The translations under genes and the position numbers were made by a program. 7,416 bases of DNA from positions 1 to 7,416 of the forward strand of contig CABSLQ010000099.1 of the NCBI GenBank assembly GCA_902478605.1, written 5' to 3'. The DNA is from an uncultured Oscillospiraceae bacterium. GTDB lineage: Bacteria > Bacillota > Clostridia > Oscillospirales > Acutalibacteraceae. The notes under the pieces were generated by a model. It did not search any database, was not told the DNA's origin, and saw only the letters and a list, made by a program, of their open reading frames with translations. This document shows positions 1 through 5,679 of the stretch, piece by piece (positions within the stretch are counted from its first letter, which is position 1; each line of letters begins with the position of its first letter).

Positions 1-1
1 G

Positions 2-586
2 TCGGCGGTGGTACACATGGACGAGAAAACGCCCCACCTGCATTTGACCTTTGTGCCGCTGACAAAGGACAACCGCCTGTGCGCCAAAGAGATCATCGGC
101 AACCGGGCGAACCTGACGAAGTGGCAGGATGATTTTCACGCCTACATGGTGGAGAAATATCCTGACTTGGAGCGTGGGGAGAGCGCCAGCAAGACAGGCC
201 GGAAGCATATCCCCACCCGGCTTTTCAAGCAGGCGGTTTCCCTCTCCAAACAGGCCAGAGCCATCGAAGCCACGCTTGACGGCATGAACCCGCTGAACGC
301 CGGAAAGAAAAAGGAAGAAGCCCTCTCCCTGTTGAAAAAGTGGTTTCCGCAGATGGAGAACTTCTCCGGGCAGCTGAAAAAATACAAGGTCACAATCAAA
401 GACCTTTTGGAAGAAAATCAAAAGCTGGAAGCAAGGGCAAAGGCCAGTGAAAGCGGCAAGATGAAAGACCGCATGGAACGGGCAAAGCTGGAAAGCGAAC
501 TGGAAAATATGCAAAGGCTGGTTGACCGTATCCCGCCGGAAGTGCTGGCGGAACTGAAACGGCAGCAGCGAACAAGAGAGAGGTAA
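2..586 (+). CDS. MobV/Pre-type relaxase, 5'-truncated by window edge (TnpZ-like)
   Basis: This is the C-terminal part of a plasmid-recombination/mobilisation relaxase, which nicks DNA at oriT and starts single-strand transfer. The frame is open to the window edge, so the GTG at 8 is internal rather than a start. The first visible residues contain the MobV metal-binding HUH motif (HMDEKTPHLHLTFVP, histidines in an HxDExTPHxH pattern). It is followed by the family's conserved region with the KxxLTKWQDDFHAYM-like helix. The last 60 or so residues are charged, heptad-like and probably coiled coil (EENQKLEARAKASESGKMK region), which is usual in MobV proteins. The catalytic N-terminal motifs I and II lie outside the window. 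The gene stops with TAA at 584-586. The small TnpW-like gene starts 58 nt later, suggesting a shared transcript. The family call is firm; equivalence to TnpZ is inferred from the neighbours. Confidence 0.9.
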   Translation, partial: SAVVHMDEKTPHLHLTFVPLTKDNRLCAKEIIGNRANLTKWQDDFHAYMVEKYPDLERGESASKTGRKHIPTRLFKQAVSLSKQARAIEATLDGMNPLNAGKKKEEALSLLKKWFPQMENFSGQLKKYKVTIKDLLEENQKLEARAKASESGKMKDRMERAKLESELENMQRLVDRIPPEVLAELKRQQRTRER

Positions 587-591
587 ACGCT

Positions 592-651
592 ATGAACAGA
601 AATTCAAGCTACATGATGAAAAATAATCATACGGAGGACACTGGATGGTAA
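592..651 (+). CDS. Possible 19-codon leader/coupling ORF between relaxase and TnpW
   Basis: An ATG at 592 opens 5 nt after the relaxase stop, preceded by a purine-rich GAGAGAGG stretch that could serve as a ribosome-binding site. It encodes 19 residues (MNRNSSYMMKNNHTEDTGW) and stops at 649-651, overlapping the start of the next gene by 7 nt. The layout would permit translational coupling. It has no recognisable domain and could simply be a chance reading frame, so the call is weak. Confidence 0.2.
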   Translation: MNRNSSYMMKNNHTEDTGW

Positions 652-842
652 AAAGCGAAAGCGACATTATTGATACAATACACACCGGGCAGGTCATTAC
701 TGAAGAGAACGGCACACAGTATTTTGTATGTGGGAAAAACCGTATCAAAATCTCCGAACATTTTGCCGCTGGCGGTCGTCCGATTGGCGATCTGATTGTG
801 GATGTCGTCCGGCACACGGCGGCAAGGGCAGCTTCTTCGTGA
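645..842 (+). CDS. Small TnpW-like transposon-encoded protein (65 aa)
   Basis: This 65-residue protein is predicted to belong to the transposon-encoded TnpW family, small accessory proteins of unknown biochemical role found in Tn4451-type elements. The visible pattern is a charged N-terminus, a short strand-forming segment (NGTQYFVCGKNRIKISEHF) and a C-terminal helix (GDLIVDVVRHTA), which fits that family's size and shape. The start is supported by GGAGG at 633-637, with a 7-nt gap to the ATG. It lies between the relaxase and the recombinase, where such proteins are commonly found. No signal peptide or membrane segment is seen. The identification rests on size, general pattern and context rather than a diagnostic motif, so an unrelated small element protein remains possible. 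Confidence 0.65.
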   Translation: MVKSESDIIDTIHTGQVITEENGTQYFVCGKNRIKISEHFAAGGRPIGDLIVDVVRHTAARAASS

Positions 843-849
843 CCCATCG

Positions 850-878
850 TTGATACACGCCCACGCTTATGATATAAT
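850..878 (+). promoter_or_regulatory. Sigma-A-type promoter for the serine recombinase gene
   Basis: TTGATA at 850-855 and a perfect TATAAT at 873-878 are separated by 17 nt, which is close to the vegetative consensus. Transcription would begin near 885, giving a leader of about 50 nt before the recombinase start at 938. The -35 box lies just past the TnpW stop, so the recombinase can be transcribed independently of the upstream genes. Confidence 0.8.
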
Positions 879-909
879 TGCCATAGAGCAAAAGTATTGT
901 AAGCGTGGG
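860..909. repeat. 10-bp perfect inverted repeat around the recombinase -10 box
   Basis: CCCACGCTTA at 860-869 is the exact reverse complement of TAAGCGTGGG at 900-909. The left arm lies in the spacer between the -35 and -10 boxes. The right arm lies downstream of the expected transcription start, so the arms bracket the -10 box. Because the left arm is upstream of the start site, an RNA hairpin is unlikely for transcripts from this promoter. A protein-binding dyad controlling recombinase expression is the simplest reading, but transcripts reading through from the relaxase could fold it. Confidence 0.6.
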
Positions 910-937
910 TTGTTTCTTTAGAAGGAGGATTTTTACG

Positions 938-2560
938 GTGAAACAACCTTACAATACTACCATTTACAACACGGCTCTTTATATGCGGTTAAGCCGTGAC
1001 GATGAAAGCTATGGCGACAGCGTAAGCATTGAAACGCAGCGGACAATCCTGCAACAGTACGCAAGGGAGCAGGGGCTTCATGTGGTCGGGGAATATGTGG
1101 ACGATGGCTGGAGTGGGACAAACTTCGAGCGTCCGAGTTTCCAGCGCATGATGGACGATGTGGAAGCCGGAAAAGTAAACTGCATTGTCACCAAAGACCT
1201 GTCCCGTTTCGGGCGGGAGCATGTGATGATGGACTACTATCTGGAATTTCTGTTCCCGGAAAAACGGGTGCGGTACATCGCCGTTGCGGAGAACGAGGAC
1301 ACAGAAAAGGGACTATCCGATTTTGTGCCGTTCAAAAACCTGTTCAACGAATGGTTCGCAAAGGACACCAGCCGCAAGGTAAAGACCGCTTTCAAAGCAA
1401 AGTTTGCCGCCGGACAGCGTATCAGCGCCTATGCTCCCCTCGGGTACAAGAAGCACCCGGAAATCAAGAACAAGCTGATAATCGACGAGGAAACCCGCTG
1501 GATCGTGGAGAAGATTTTTGACCTTGCTATTCACGGCAAAGGGGCGGCCAGCATTACAAGGATATTGATTGCGGAAAAAGTACCGACGCCGGGATTTATC
1601 AACTTCCAGCGTGACGGGACTTTCGCCAATATCTACGCTGGCGCACCAGAGGAAAAAGGCTACGCATGGACGATAGCGCAGGTCAAAAGCATTATGAAAG
1701 ATGAAACCTACATCGGCCATACCATCCACTACCGGGAGACCAATATTTCCTTTAAGAACAAGCGGAGGATACGCAAGCCCCAAAGCGAATGGGTGCGGGT
1801 GGAAAACACGCAGGAGCCGATTATCAGCGAACAGGTTTTCCAGCAGGTACAGGAGCAGATCGCAAGCCGCCGGAGGGAGCGCAAGAACGGCACGACACAG
1901 ATTTTTGCGGGACTGATAAAGTGTGCGGACTGCGGCTGGTCGCTGGCCTACGGGGAGAACAGGCAGAACAGCAAGCCCTATGGCTACTACCATTGCAGCA
2001 AGAACGGGCAAGGCACACGCCAATGCTCCATGCACTACATCCGCTATGATGTGCTTTACGCCTATGTCCTCTCCCGTCTGCAATACTGGTCGGGGCTGGT
2101 ACAGCATGATGAAGAACGGCTCTTGAAGCGGCTGTTAAATGCCAATGACAAGGGACAGGCCGCCGCAAGAAAGAAGCAAGCCGCAGAGTTGAACAAAGCG
2201 GAGAAGCGGAAAGCCGAAGTCGATACCCTGTTTGCCCGGATGTATGAGGACTGGGCGGCGGGGCGTATCACGGAATACAACTTCAATATGCTGTCCGGGA
2301 AGTACCAAAGCGAACAGGCGGAATTGGAAGAAAAGATTGAACAGCTTCAATCTGCCATTGCCGCTGAAAGCCAGAGCGCCGCAGACGCAGAAAAATGGAT
2401 TGCCTTGATGAAAGAGTGCGTCAATCCCACGGAACTCACCGCTGAACTCTTGAACACGCTGATTGAAAAAATCCTTGTCCATGAGGCGGTCAAGAACGAG
2501 GACGGGAGCCGGGAACAGGAGGTAGAAATCTTCTACCGCTTCATCGGCAAAATTGATTGA
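938..2560 (+). CDS. Large serine recombinase (TnpX-like site-specific integrase/excisionase)
   Basis: This 540-residue enzyme carries out excision and integration of the element by serine-mediated double-strand exchange. The resolvase-type catalytic domain covers about residues 10-150, with the probable nucleophile S19 in ALYMRLSRDD and conserved arginines R17, R90 and R93 (KDLSRFGR). A recombinase DNA-binding domain follows at about 165-310 (ISAYAPLGYKK to EPIISEQVF). Then comes a zinc ribbon with C329, C332, C353 and C363, a long coiled-coil stretch at about 385-480, and a DUF4368-like C-terminus (NPTELTAELLNTLIEKILV). The GTG start at 938 is chosen because GGAGG at 924-928 sits 9 nt upstream; an earlier GTG at 905 has no such site and would add 11 implausible residues. 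All catalytic residues and the full length are present, so it is probably active. It has its own promoter and dyad upstream. The element end lies within about 30 nt of its stop codon. Confidence 0.95.
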   Translation: MKQPYNTTIYNTALYMRLSRDDESYGDSVSIETQRTILQQYAREQGLHVVGEYVDDGWSGTNFERPSFQRMMDDVEAGKVNCIVTKDLSRFGREHVMMDYYLEFLFPEKRVRYIAVAENEDTEKGLSDFVPFKNLFNEWFAKDTSRKVKTAFKAKFAAGQRISAYAPLGYKKHPEIKNKLIIDEETRWIVEKIFDLAIHGKGAASITRILIAEKVPTPGFINFQRDGTFANIYAGAPEEKGYAWTIAQVKSIMKDETYIGHTIHYRETNISFKNKRRIRKPQSEWVRVENTQEPIISEQVFQQVQEQIASRRRERKNGTTQIFAGLIKCADCGWSLAYGENRQNSKPYGYYHCSKNGQGTRQCSMHYIRYDVLYAYVLSRLQYWSGLVQHDEERLLKRLLNANDKGQAAARKKQAAELNKAEKRKAEVDTLFARMYEDWAAGRITEYNFNMLSGKYQSEQAELEEKIEQLQSAIAAESQSAADAEKWIALMKECVNPTELTAELLNTLIEKILVHEAVKNEDGSREQEVEIFYRFIGKID

Positions 2561-2585
2561 ATGACACCAATATCTTTAACTATGT

Positions 2586-2587
2586 GA
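2586..2587. other. Predicted right attachment junction (GA core) of the element
   Basis: Upstream of 2586 the frame of the broken regulator meets a stop at 2577-2579 and unrelated residues. From GAT ACC GGC onward it reads DTGLSVPDSDML, which is the normal continuation after the 'SKW' of XRE-type helix-turn-helix domains. The junction therefore falls at about 2583-2592. TnpX-type recombinases are known to use a GA dinucleotide core, and GA is present at 2586-2587. The position is an inference to within a few bases. Confidence 0.5.
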
Positions 2588-2993
2588 TACCGGCTTGTCC
2601 GTGCCCGATTCGGATATGCTGATTTCCTTAGCGGAAGCGCTGGAAACCCCCGTCAGCACACTGCTGGGCGAAACGGTTACGGAACCGCCGGCCGATGACT
2701 TAAAAGCGCTTTCCGAAAAGCTGGAGCGCATAAACGCGCAGCTTGCCCAAAGGAAGGCCGCGGGACGAAACAGGCTGCACTGGACTTTTATCGTCTTGTG
2801 TGCGATCCTGCTTATCGTTTCGGCGGTCCTGGTGGTATTAAACAGCCCTTACGTGGGCTGGGATTACGGCGACCCGGAAATGGCCGTTGCCGGCACCGCC
2901 TTCCACGCATTCGAGTGGCTGTTTGTCCGGTTTGCGCCCTTTTTCCTCATCGGGGCAGTGGCTGGCATTATCCTGACACGAAAGAAGACGTAA
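2586..2993 (+). pseudogene. 3' remnant of an XRE-family regulator with two membrane segments, disrupted by the element
   Basis: About 135 residues of a helix-turn-helix regulator remain. The first, DTGLSVPDSDMLISLAEAL, correspond to the end of an XRE/Cro-type DNA-binding domain, where the family normally reads SKWExGxSxPDxxxLxxLAxxL. The preceding 40 or so residues with helices 1 to 3 are missing. After a short coiled linker (residues 36-60 of the remnant) come two predicted membrane helices at about 65-86 (LHWTFIVLCAILLIVSAVLV) and 110-131 (WLFVRFAPFFLIGAVAGIIL). This resembles Firmicute XRE regulators anchored in the membrane. A TTG at 2595 could be read as a start but has no ribosome-binding site. 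The gene ends at 2993, ahead of a terminator. The missing 5' part should lie at the far left end of the element. The disruption is inferred from the frame and family pattern. Confidence 0.8.
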
Positions 2994-3032
2994 AACGGCC
3001 CGGCTTTTTTCACAACGGCATATCCCCGCTAT

Positions 3033-3072
3033 GAGCAGCCTTTTCCGCGAAGAAAACGGCTGTTCTTTTTTT
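3033..3072 (+). terminator. Rho-independent terminator after the broken XRE regulator
   Basis: GAGCAGCC at 3033-3040 pairs with GGCTGTTC at 3058-3065 (one G-U pair). The stem can be extended by TTTT/AAAA pairing with a bulged base, and seven T residues follow at 3066-3072. It lies about 40 nt after the stop at 2993 and separates that gene from the xyl cluster. Confidence 0.75.
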
Positions 3073-3197
3073 GCCCGCAGGCGGGAGGGTGCCCGGCCGG
3101 GGAAGGGAACCCTCCGGCCTCCAGCGGCTCCGCGGAAAGGCCGGGAGCTTCCACCGGATCCCCCTTTTTCCCGGGAAGAGCGGCGACGGCTTTTCTC
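3073..3197. other. GC-rich intergenic stretch with short dyads, no gene seen
   Basis: This part of the 282-nt gap between the XRE remnant and the LacI regulator gene is strongly GC-rich. GGAGGGT at 3084-3090 is complementary to ACCCTCC at 3109-3115, and the loop contains the palindrome CCCGGCCGGG. A reading frame running through it from 3071 continues into the regulator gene in the wrong frame and has arginine/proline-rich composition typical of a shadow. No convincing gene, RNA or mobile end is seen. Confidence 0.4.
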
Positions 3198-3226
3198 TTG
3201 ACGGCGGCGCGCAAACGTGCTATAGT
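3198..3226 (+). promoter_or_regulatory. Sigma-A-type promoter of the LacI-family regulator gene
   Basis: TTGACG at 3198-3203 and TATAGT at 3221-3226 are separated by 17 nt, close to consensus. The expected start of transcription is near 3233, immediately before the palindromic operator at 3237-3250. This arrangement allows a bound repressor to block initiation or promoter clearance. It may also be the main promoter for the whole xyl cluster, since the promoter evidence ahead of xylA is weaker. Confidence 0.75.
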
Positions 3227-3235
3227 ACCCCTATA

Positions 3236-3252
3236 CCGTGCACGTGCACGAT
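3236..3252. promoter_or_regulatory. Operator O1, 14-bp palindrome at the regulator's transcription start
   Basis: The sequence CCGTGCACGTGCACGAT contains a perfect 14-bp palindrome, CGTGCACGTGCACG (3237-3250), with a central CG at 3243-3244. A central CpG is characteristic of LacI-family operators, where a hinge-helix leucine inserts. It lies at about +4 to +17 of the promoter at 3198-3226. An identical 17-bp copy lies upstream of xylA. It is read as the site for autoregulation by the adjacent regulator. Confidence 0.8.
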
Positions 3253-3275
3253 CCTGTGTAAAGGGGGCCGCCGCG

Positions 3276-4289
3276 ATGAAGATCACCTCGCAGCAGATCG
3301 CCGCCCTCGCGGGCGTATCCCGCGGCACGGTGGACCGCGCCCTCAACCACCGCGGCGGCGTGCGGCCCGCGGTGCAGAAGCGGGTGGAGGAGATCGCCCG
3401 GCAGTACGGCTACCGCCCCAACCGGGCGGGGAAGGCGCTGGTCACCCGCGCGCCGCTGCCGGTGGAAATCCTGCTCAACGCCCAGGGGAACCCCTTTTTC
3501 GACGAGGTGCAGCGCGGCCTGGCCGCGGCGCTGGACGATTATTCCGACTTCCCTGTGCAGGCGCACACCACCCTCGCCCGCGGCTATCATCTGGAGAGCC
3601 AGATCGCGCAGCTGGACGCGTATTTGGAGGCCCCGCCCGCCGGCCTTATTCTCACGCCGCTCAACCACCCCGCCGTGGCCCAGCGGCTCGACGCCCTTAT
3701 CCGGGCGGGCTGCCCCGTCGTGGCGCTCAATTCGGACGTGGAGGGCTGCGGCCGGCTGGCCTATGTGGGCTGCGATTACCGGCGCAGCGGGCAGACCGCG
3801 GCCCAGATGACCGGCCTCATCACCGGCGGGACGGCCCGCCTGCTGCTGGTCACCGGGTCGCTCAAGGTCATGGGGCACAACCAGCGGGTTTACGGCTTTT
3901 CCCGGGTGGCGCGCCGGGATTTTCCCCATCTGGAAATCGTGGACGTGGTGGAGAATAACGACGACGACGCCCGCTCCTTTGAAGAGGTCACCGGCGCGCT
4001 GGAGGCCAACCCGGCCATCGACGCCGTCTTTTTCTGTGCGGGCGGCGTGGCGGGCGGCGTGGACGCGGCCAAGCGGCACGGCGTGAAAACCATCGTCGTG
4101 TGCGACGCCACCCCCGCCGTGCGCACCCTGCTGCAGAGCGGGCAGGTGCAGGCCGCCATCGGACAGCAGCCCTACCGCCAGGGCTACGACGGGATGAAAA
4201 CCCTGCTCGCCTACCTGCTCTTCGGGCAGAAGCCGGCCAGCGAGCATCTGTATATGGAAAACGAGATCTTTGTGAAATACAATGTGTGA
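3276..4289 (+). CDS. LacI-family transcriptional regulator, probable xylose-operon repressor
   Basis: This 337-residue cytoplasmic DNA-binding protein has a LacI-type helix-turn-helix at residues 3-25 (ITSQQIAALAGVSRGTVDRA). A hinge helix around 49-56 (NRAGKALV) follows, in which L55 would contact the central CG of an operator. A periplasmic-binding-protein-like effector domain spans about 61-330, beginning VEILLNAQGNPFFDEVQ and most like the sugar-binding type of the ribose-binding protein. The ATG at 3276 is chosen because AAGGGGG at 3261-3267 sits 8 nt upstream and the family domain begins directly there; an upstream TTG at 3198 coincides with the -35 box. It is followed by xylA after 54 nt and flanked on both sides by identical palindromes, so it most likely represses itself and xylAB until xylose or a derivative binds. 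The effector is inferred from neighbours only. Use of a LacI-type regulator rather than the ROK-type XylR known from Bacillus is notable. Confidence 0.9.
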   Translation: MKITSQQIAALAGVSRGTVDRALNHRGGVRPAVQKRVEEIARQYGYRPNRAGKALVTRAPLPVEILLNAQGNPFFDEVQRGLAAALDDYSDFPVQAHTTLARGYHLESQIAQLDAYLEAPPAGLILTPLNHPAVAQRLDALIRAGCPVVALNSDVEGCGRLAYVGCDYRRSGQTAAQMTGLITGGTARLLLVTGSLKVMGHNQRVYGFSRVARRDFPHLEIVDVVENNDDDARSFEEVTGALEANPAIDAVFFCAGGVAGGVDAAKRHGVKTIVVCDATPAVRTLLQSGQVQAAIGQQPYRQGYDGMKTLLAYLLFGQKPASEHLYMENEIFVKYNV

Positions 4290-4305
4290 AGCTTTGCACC
4301 CCATT

Positions 4306-4322
4306 CCGTGCACGTGCACGAT
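4306..4322. promoter_or_regulatory. Operator O2, second copy of the 17-bp palindromic site, upstream of xylA
   Basis: This is an exact copy of the 17 bp at 3236-3252, including the 14-bp palindrome at 4307-4320 with central CG at 4313-4314. The flanks differ from the first copy, which argues for selection on the site itself rather than a recent duplication of a longer block. It sits between the regulator stop (4289) and the xylA ribosome-binding site (4331-4335). It could block a local promoter or act as a roadblock to transcription coming through the regulator gene. A local promoter is only weakly suggested: TTGCAC at 4294-4299 lacks a good -10 at the right distance. Confidence 0.8.
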
Positions 4323-4343
4323 TAGTATAAGGAGGCAGTTATC

Positions 4344-5663
4344 ATGAACGACTTTTTCCCCTCGATGCCCAAGGTGGCCTATGAAGGCCCGCAGTCGGAC
4401 AACCTGCTCGCCTTCCGCTTTTACAACCCGGAGGAGACGATAGCGGGCAAAACCATGCGGGAGCAGCTGAAATTCGCCCTGTCCTACTGGCATACCCTGT
4501 GCGGCGACGGCACCGACATGTTCGGGCGCGGCACCATGGTGAAGACCTTCGGCGCGGCCGAGCCGATGGAAATCTACCGCCGCAAGGCCTATGCCGCCTT
4601 TGAACTGATGGAAAAGCTGGACATCGACTATTTCTGCTTCCATGACCGGGACATTGCGCCCGAAGCGGATACCCTGCGTGAAACCAATGCCCGCCTGGAC
4701 GAAATCACCGGCCTGCTCGAAGAGCTGATGAAGCAGACGGGCAAAAAGCTGCTGTGGGGCACGGCCAACTGCTTCAACCATCCCCGCTACATGCACGGCG
4801 CGGGCACGGCGCCCAACGCCGACGTGTTCGCCTATGCCGCCGCGCAAATCAAAAAAGCGGTGGAAATCACCACCCGGCTGGGCGGCAGGGGCTACGTCTT
4901 CTGGGGCGGCCGCGAAGGGTACGAGACGCTGCTCAACACCGACATGGGGCTGGAGCTGGACAACCTCGCCCGCCTGCTGCGCATGACGGTGGACTACGCC
5001 CGTTCCATCGGGTACACCGGCGATTTTTACATCGAGCCCAAGCCCAAGGAGCCCACCAAGCACCAGTATGACTTTGACGCGTCCACCGTGCTCGCCTTCC
5101 TGCGCAAATACGGGCTGGACAAGGATTTCAAGCTGAATATCGAGGCCAACCACGCCACCCTCGCCGGCCACACCTTCCAGCATGAGCTGGCCGTCGCCCG
5201 CATCAACGGCGCCTTCGGATCCATCGACGCCAACCAGGGGGATATGCTCATCGGCTGGGATACCGACCAGTTCCCCACCAATGTGTATGAAACGGCGCTG
5301 TGCATGCTGGAAGTGCTGCGCGCGGGCGGCTTTACCAACGGCGGCCTGAACTTCGACGCCAAGACCCGCCGCGGCTCCTATGAGCCGGAGGACATCTTCC
5401 ACGCGTATATCGCGGGCATGGACGCCTTTGCCCTGGGCCTGCGCATCGCGGACCGCCTGCAGCGCGACGGGCGGCTGGACACCTTCGTGGCCGAGCGGTA
5501 CGCCAGCTGGCAGTCGGGCATCGGCGCGCAGATTATGGCCGGCACGGCCGGGCTCAAAGAGCTGGAAGCCTACGCGCTCGAGATGGGCGAGGTGACCACC
5601 AATACGAGCGGCCGGCAGGAGTATCTGGAAAACATCGTCAACGCCGTCATGTTCGGCGCCTGA
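4344..5663 (+). CDS. xylA: Xylose isomerase
   Basis: This 439-residue cytoplasmic TIM-barrel enzyme interconverts D-xylose and D-xylulose using two divalent metal ions. Its length matches the long (class II) family, such as the 440-residue E. coli enzyme. The expected active-site residues are present, each one position lower than in E. coli: H100 and D103 in FCFHDRDIAPE, E231 and K233 in YIEPKPKEPTKHQYDFD, E267 and H270 in NIEANHATLAGH, D295, D306 and D308 in SIDANQGDMLIGWDTDQFP, and D338 in LNFDAK. The family signature WGGREGYETLLNTD is at 187-200. The ATG is supported by GGAGG at 4331-4335, 8 nt upstream. It lies 16 nt ahead of xylB, so the two are surely cotranscribed, and O2 lies just upstream of its ribosome-binding site. 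Nothing suggests loss of function. Confidence 0.97.
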   Translation: MNDFFPSMPKVAYEGPQSDNLLAFRFYNPEETIAGKTMREQLKFALSYWHTLCGDGTDMFGRGTMVKTFGAAEPMEIYRRKAYAAFELMEKLDIDYFCFHDRDIAPEADTLRETNARLDEITGLLEELMKQTGKKLLWGTANCFNHPRYMHGAGTAPNADVFAYAAAQIKKAVEITTRLGGRGYVFWGGREGYETLLNTDMGLELDNLARLLRMTVDYARSIGYTGDFYIEPKPKEPTKHQYDFDASTVLAFLRKYGLDKDFKLNIEANHATLAGHTFQHELAVARINGAFGSIDANQGDMLIGWDTDQFPTNVYETALCMLEVLRAGGFTNGGLNFDAKTRRGSYEPEDIFHAYIAGMDAFALGLRIADRLQRDGRLDTFVAERYASWQSGIGAQIMAGTAGLKELEAYALEMGEVTTNTSGRQEYLENIVNAVMFGA

Positions 5664-5679
5664 AGAGGGGGAAGGACAC

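Larger units (their letters stand above)
1..2587 (+). mobile_element. Right-hand part of a Tn4451-like mobilizable element (relaxase, TnpW, large serine recombinase)
   Basis: Three co-directional genes match the tnpZ-tnpW-tnpX set of Tn4451/Tn4453-type elements: a MobV relaxase, a small TnpW-like protein and a large serine recombinase with a zinc ribbon and a DUF4368-like C-terminus. In that family the recombinase excises and inserts the element as a circle, and the relaxase lets a helper conjugative element mobilise it. The left end and any cargo are outside the window. The right end is placed at about 2587 because the sequence beyond it reads directly into the interior of an XRE-type regulator gene. 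Base composition also rises in GC beyond the recombinase and xyl boundary. The exact end is inferred, since the left end and an empty site are not available for comparison. Confidence 0.8.

Noticed and set aside
905..937. GTG at 905 as the recombinase start
   Set aside because: No ribosome-binding site precedes it, whereas GTG at 938 has GGAGG 9 nt upstream.
2595..2993. A complete short membrane protein starting at TTG 2595
   Set aside because: There is no ribosome-binding site, and the first residues match the interior of an XRE helix-turn-helix domain, so a truncated gene is the better reading.
3210..3223. Possible catabolite-response (CcpA, cre) site around GCAAACGTGC near the regulator promoter
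   Set aside because: It matches only about half of the conserved cre positions, including the central CG, so it is not supportable.
3198..3275. TTG at 3198 as the start of the LacI-family regulator
   Set aside because: The TTG is part of the -35 box, and the added 26 residues precede the normal start of the helix-turn-helix; the ATG at 3276 has a good ribosome-binding site.
3071..3958. A 295-codon + strand frame overlapping the LacI regulator
   Set aside because: Its residues are mostly arginine, proline and glycine repeats from an out-of-frame reading of the GC-rich regulator gene; there is no ribosome-binding site or domain.
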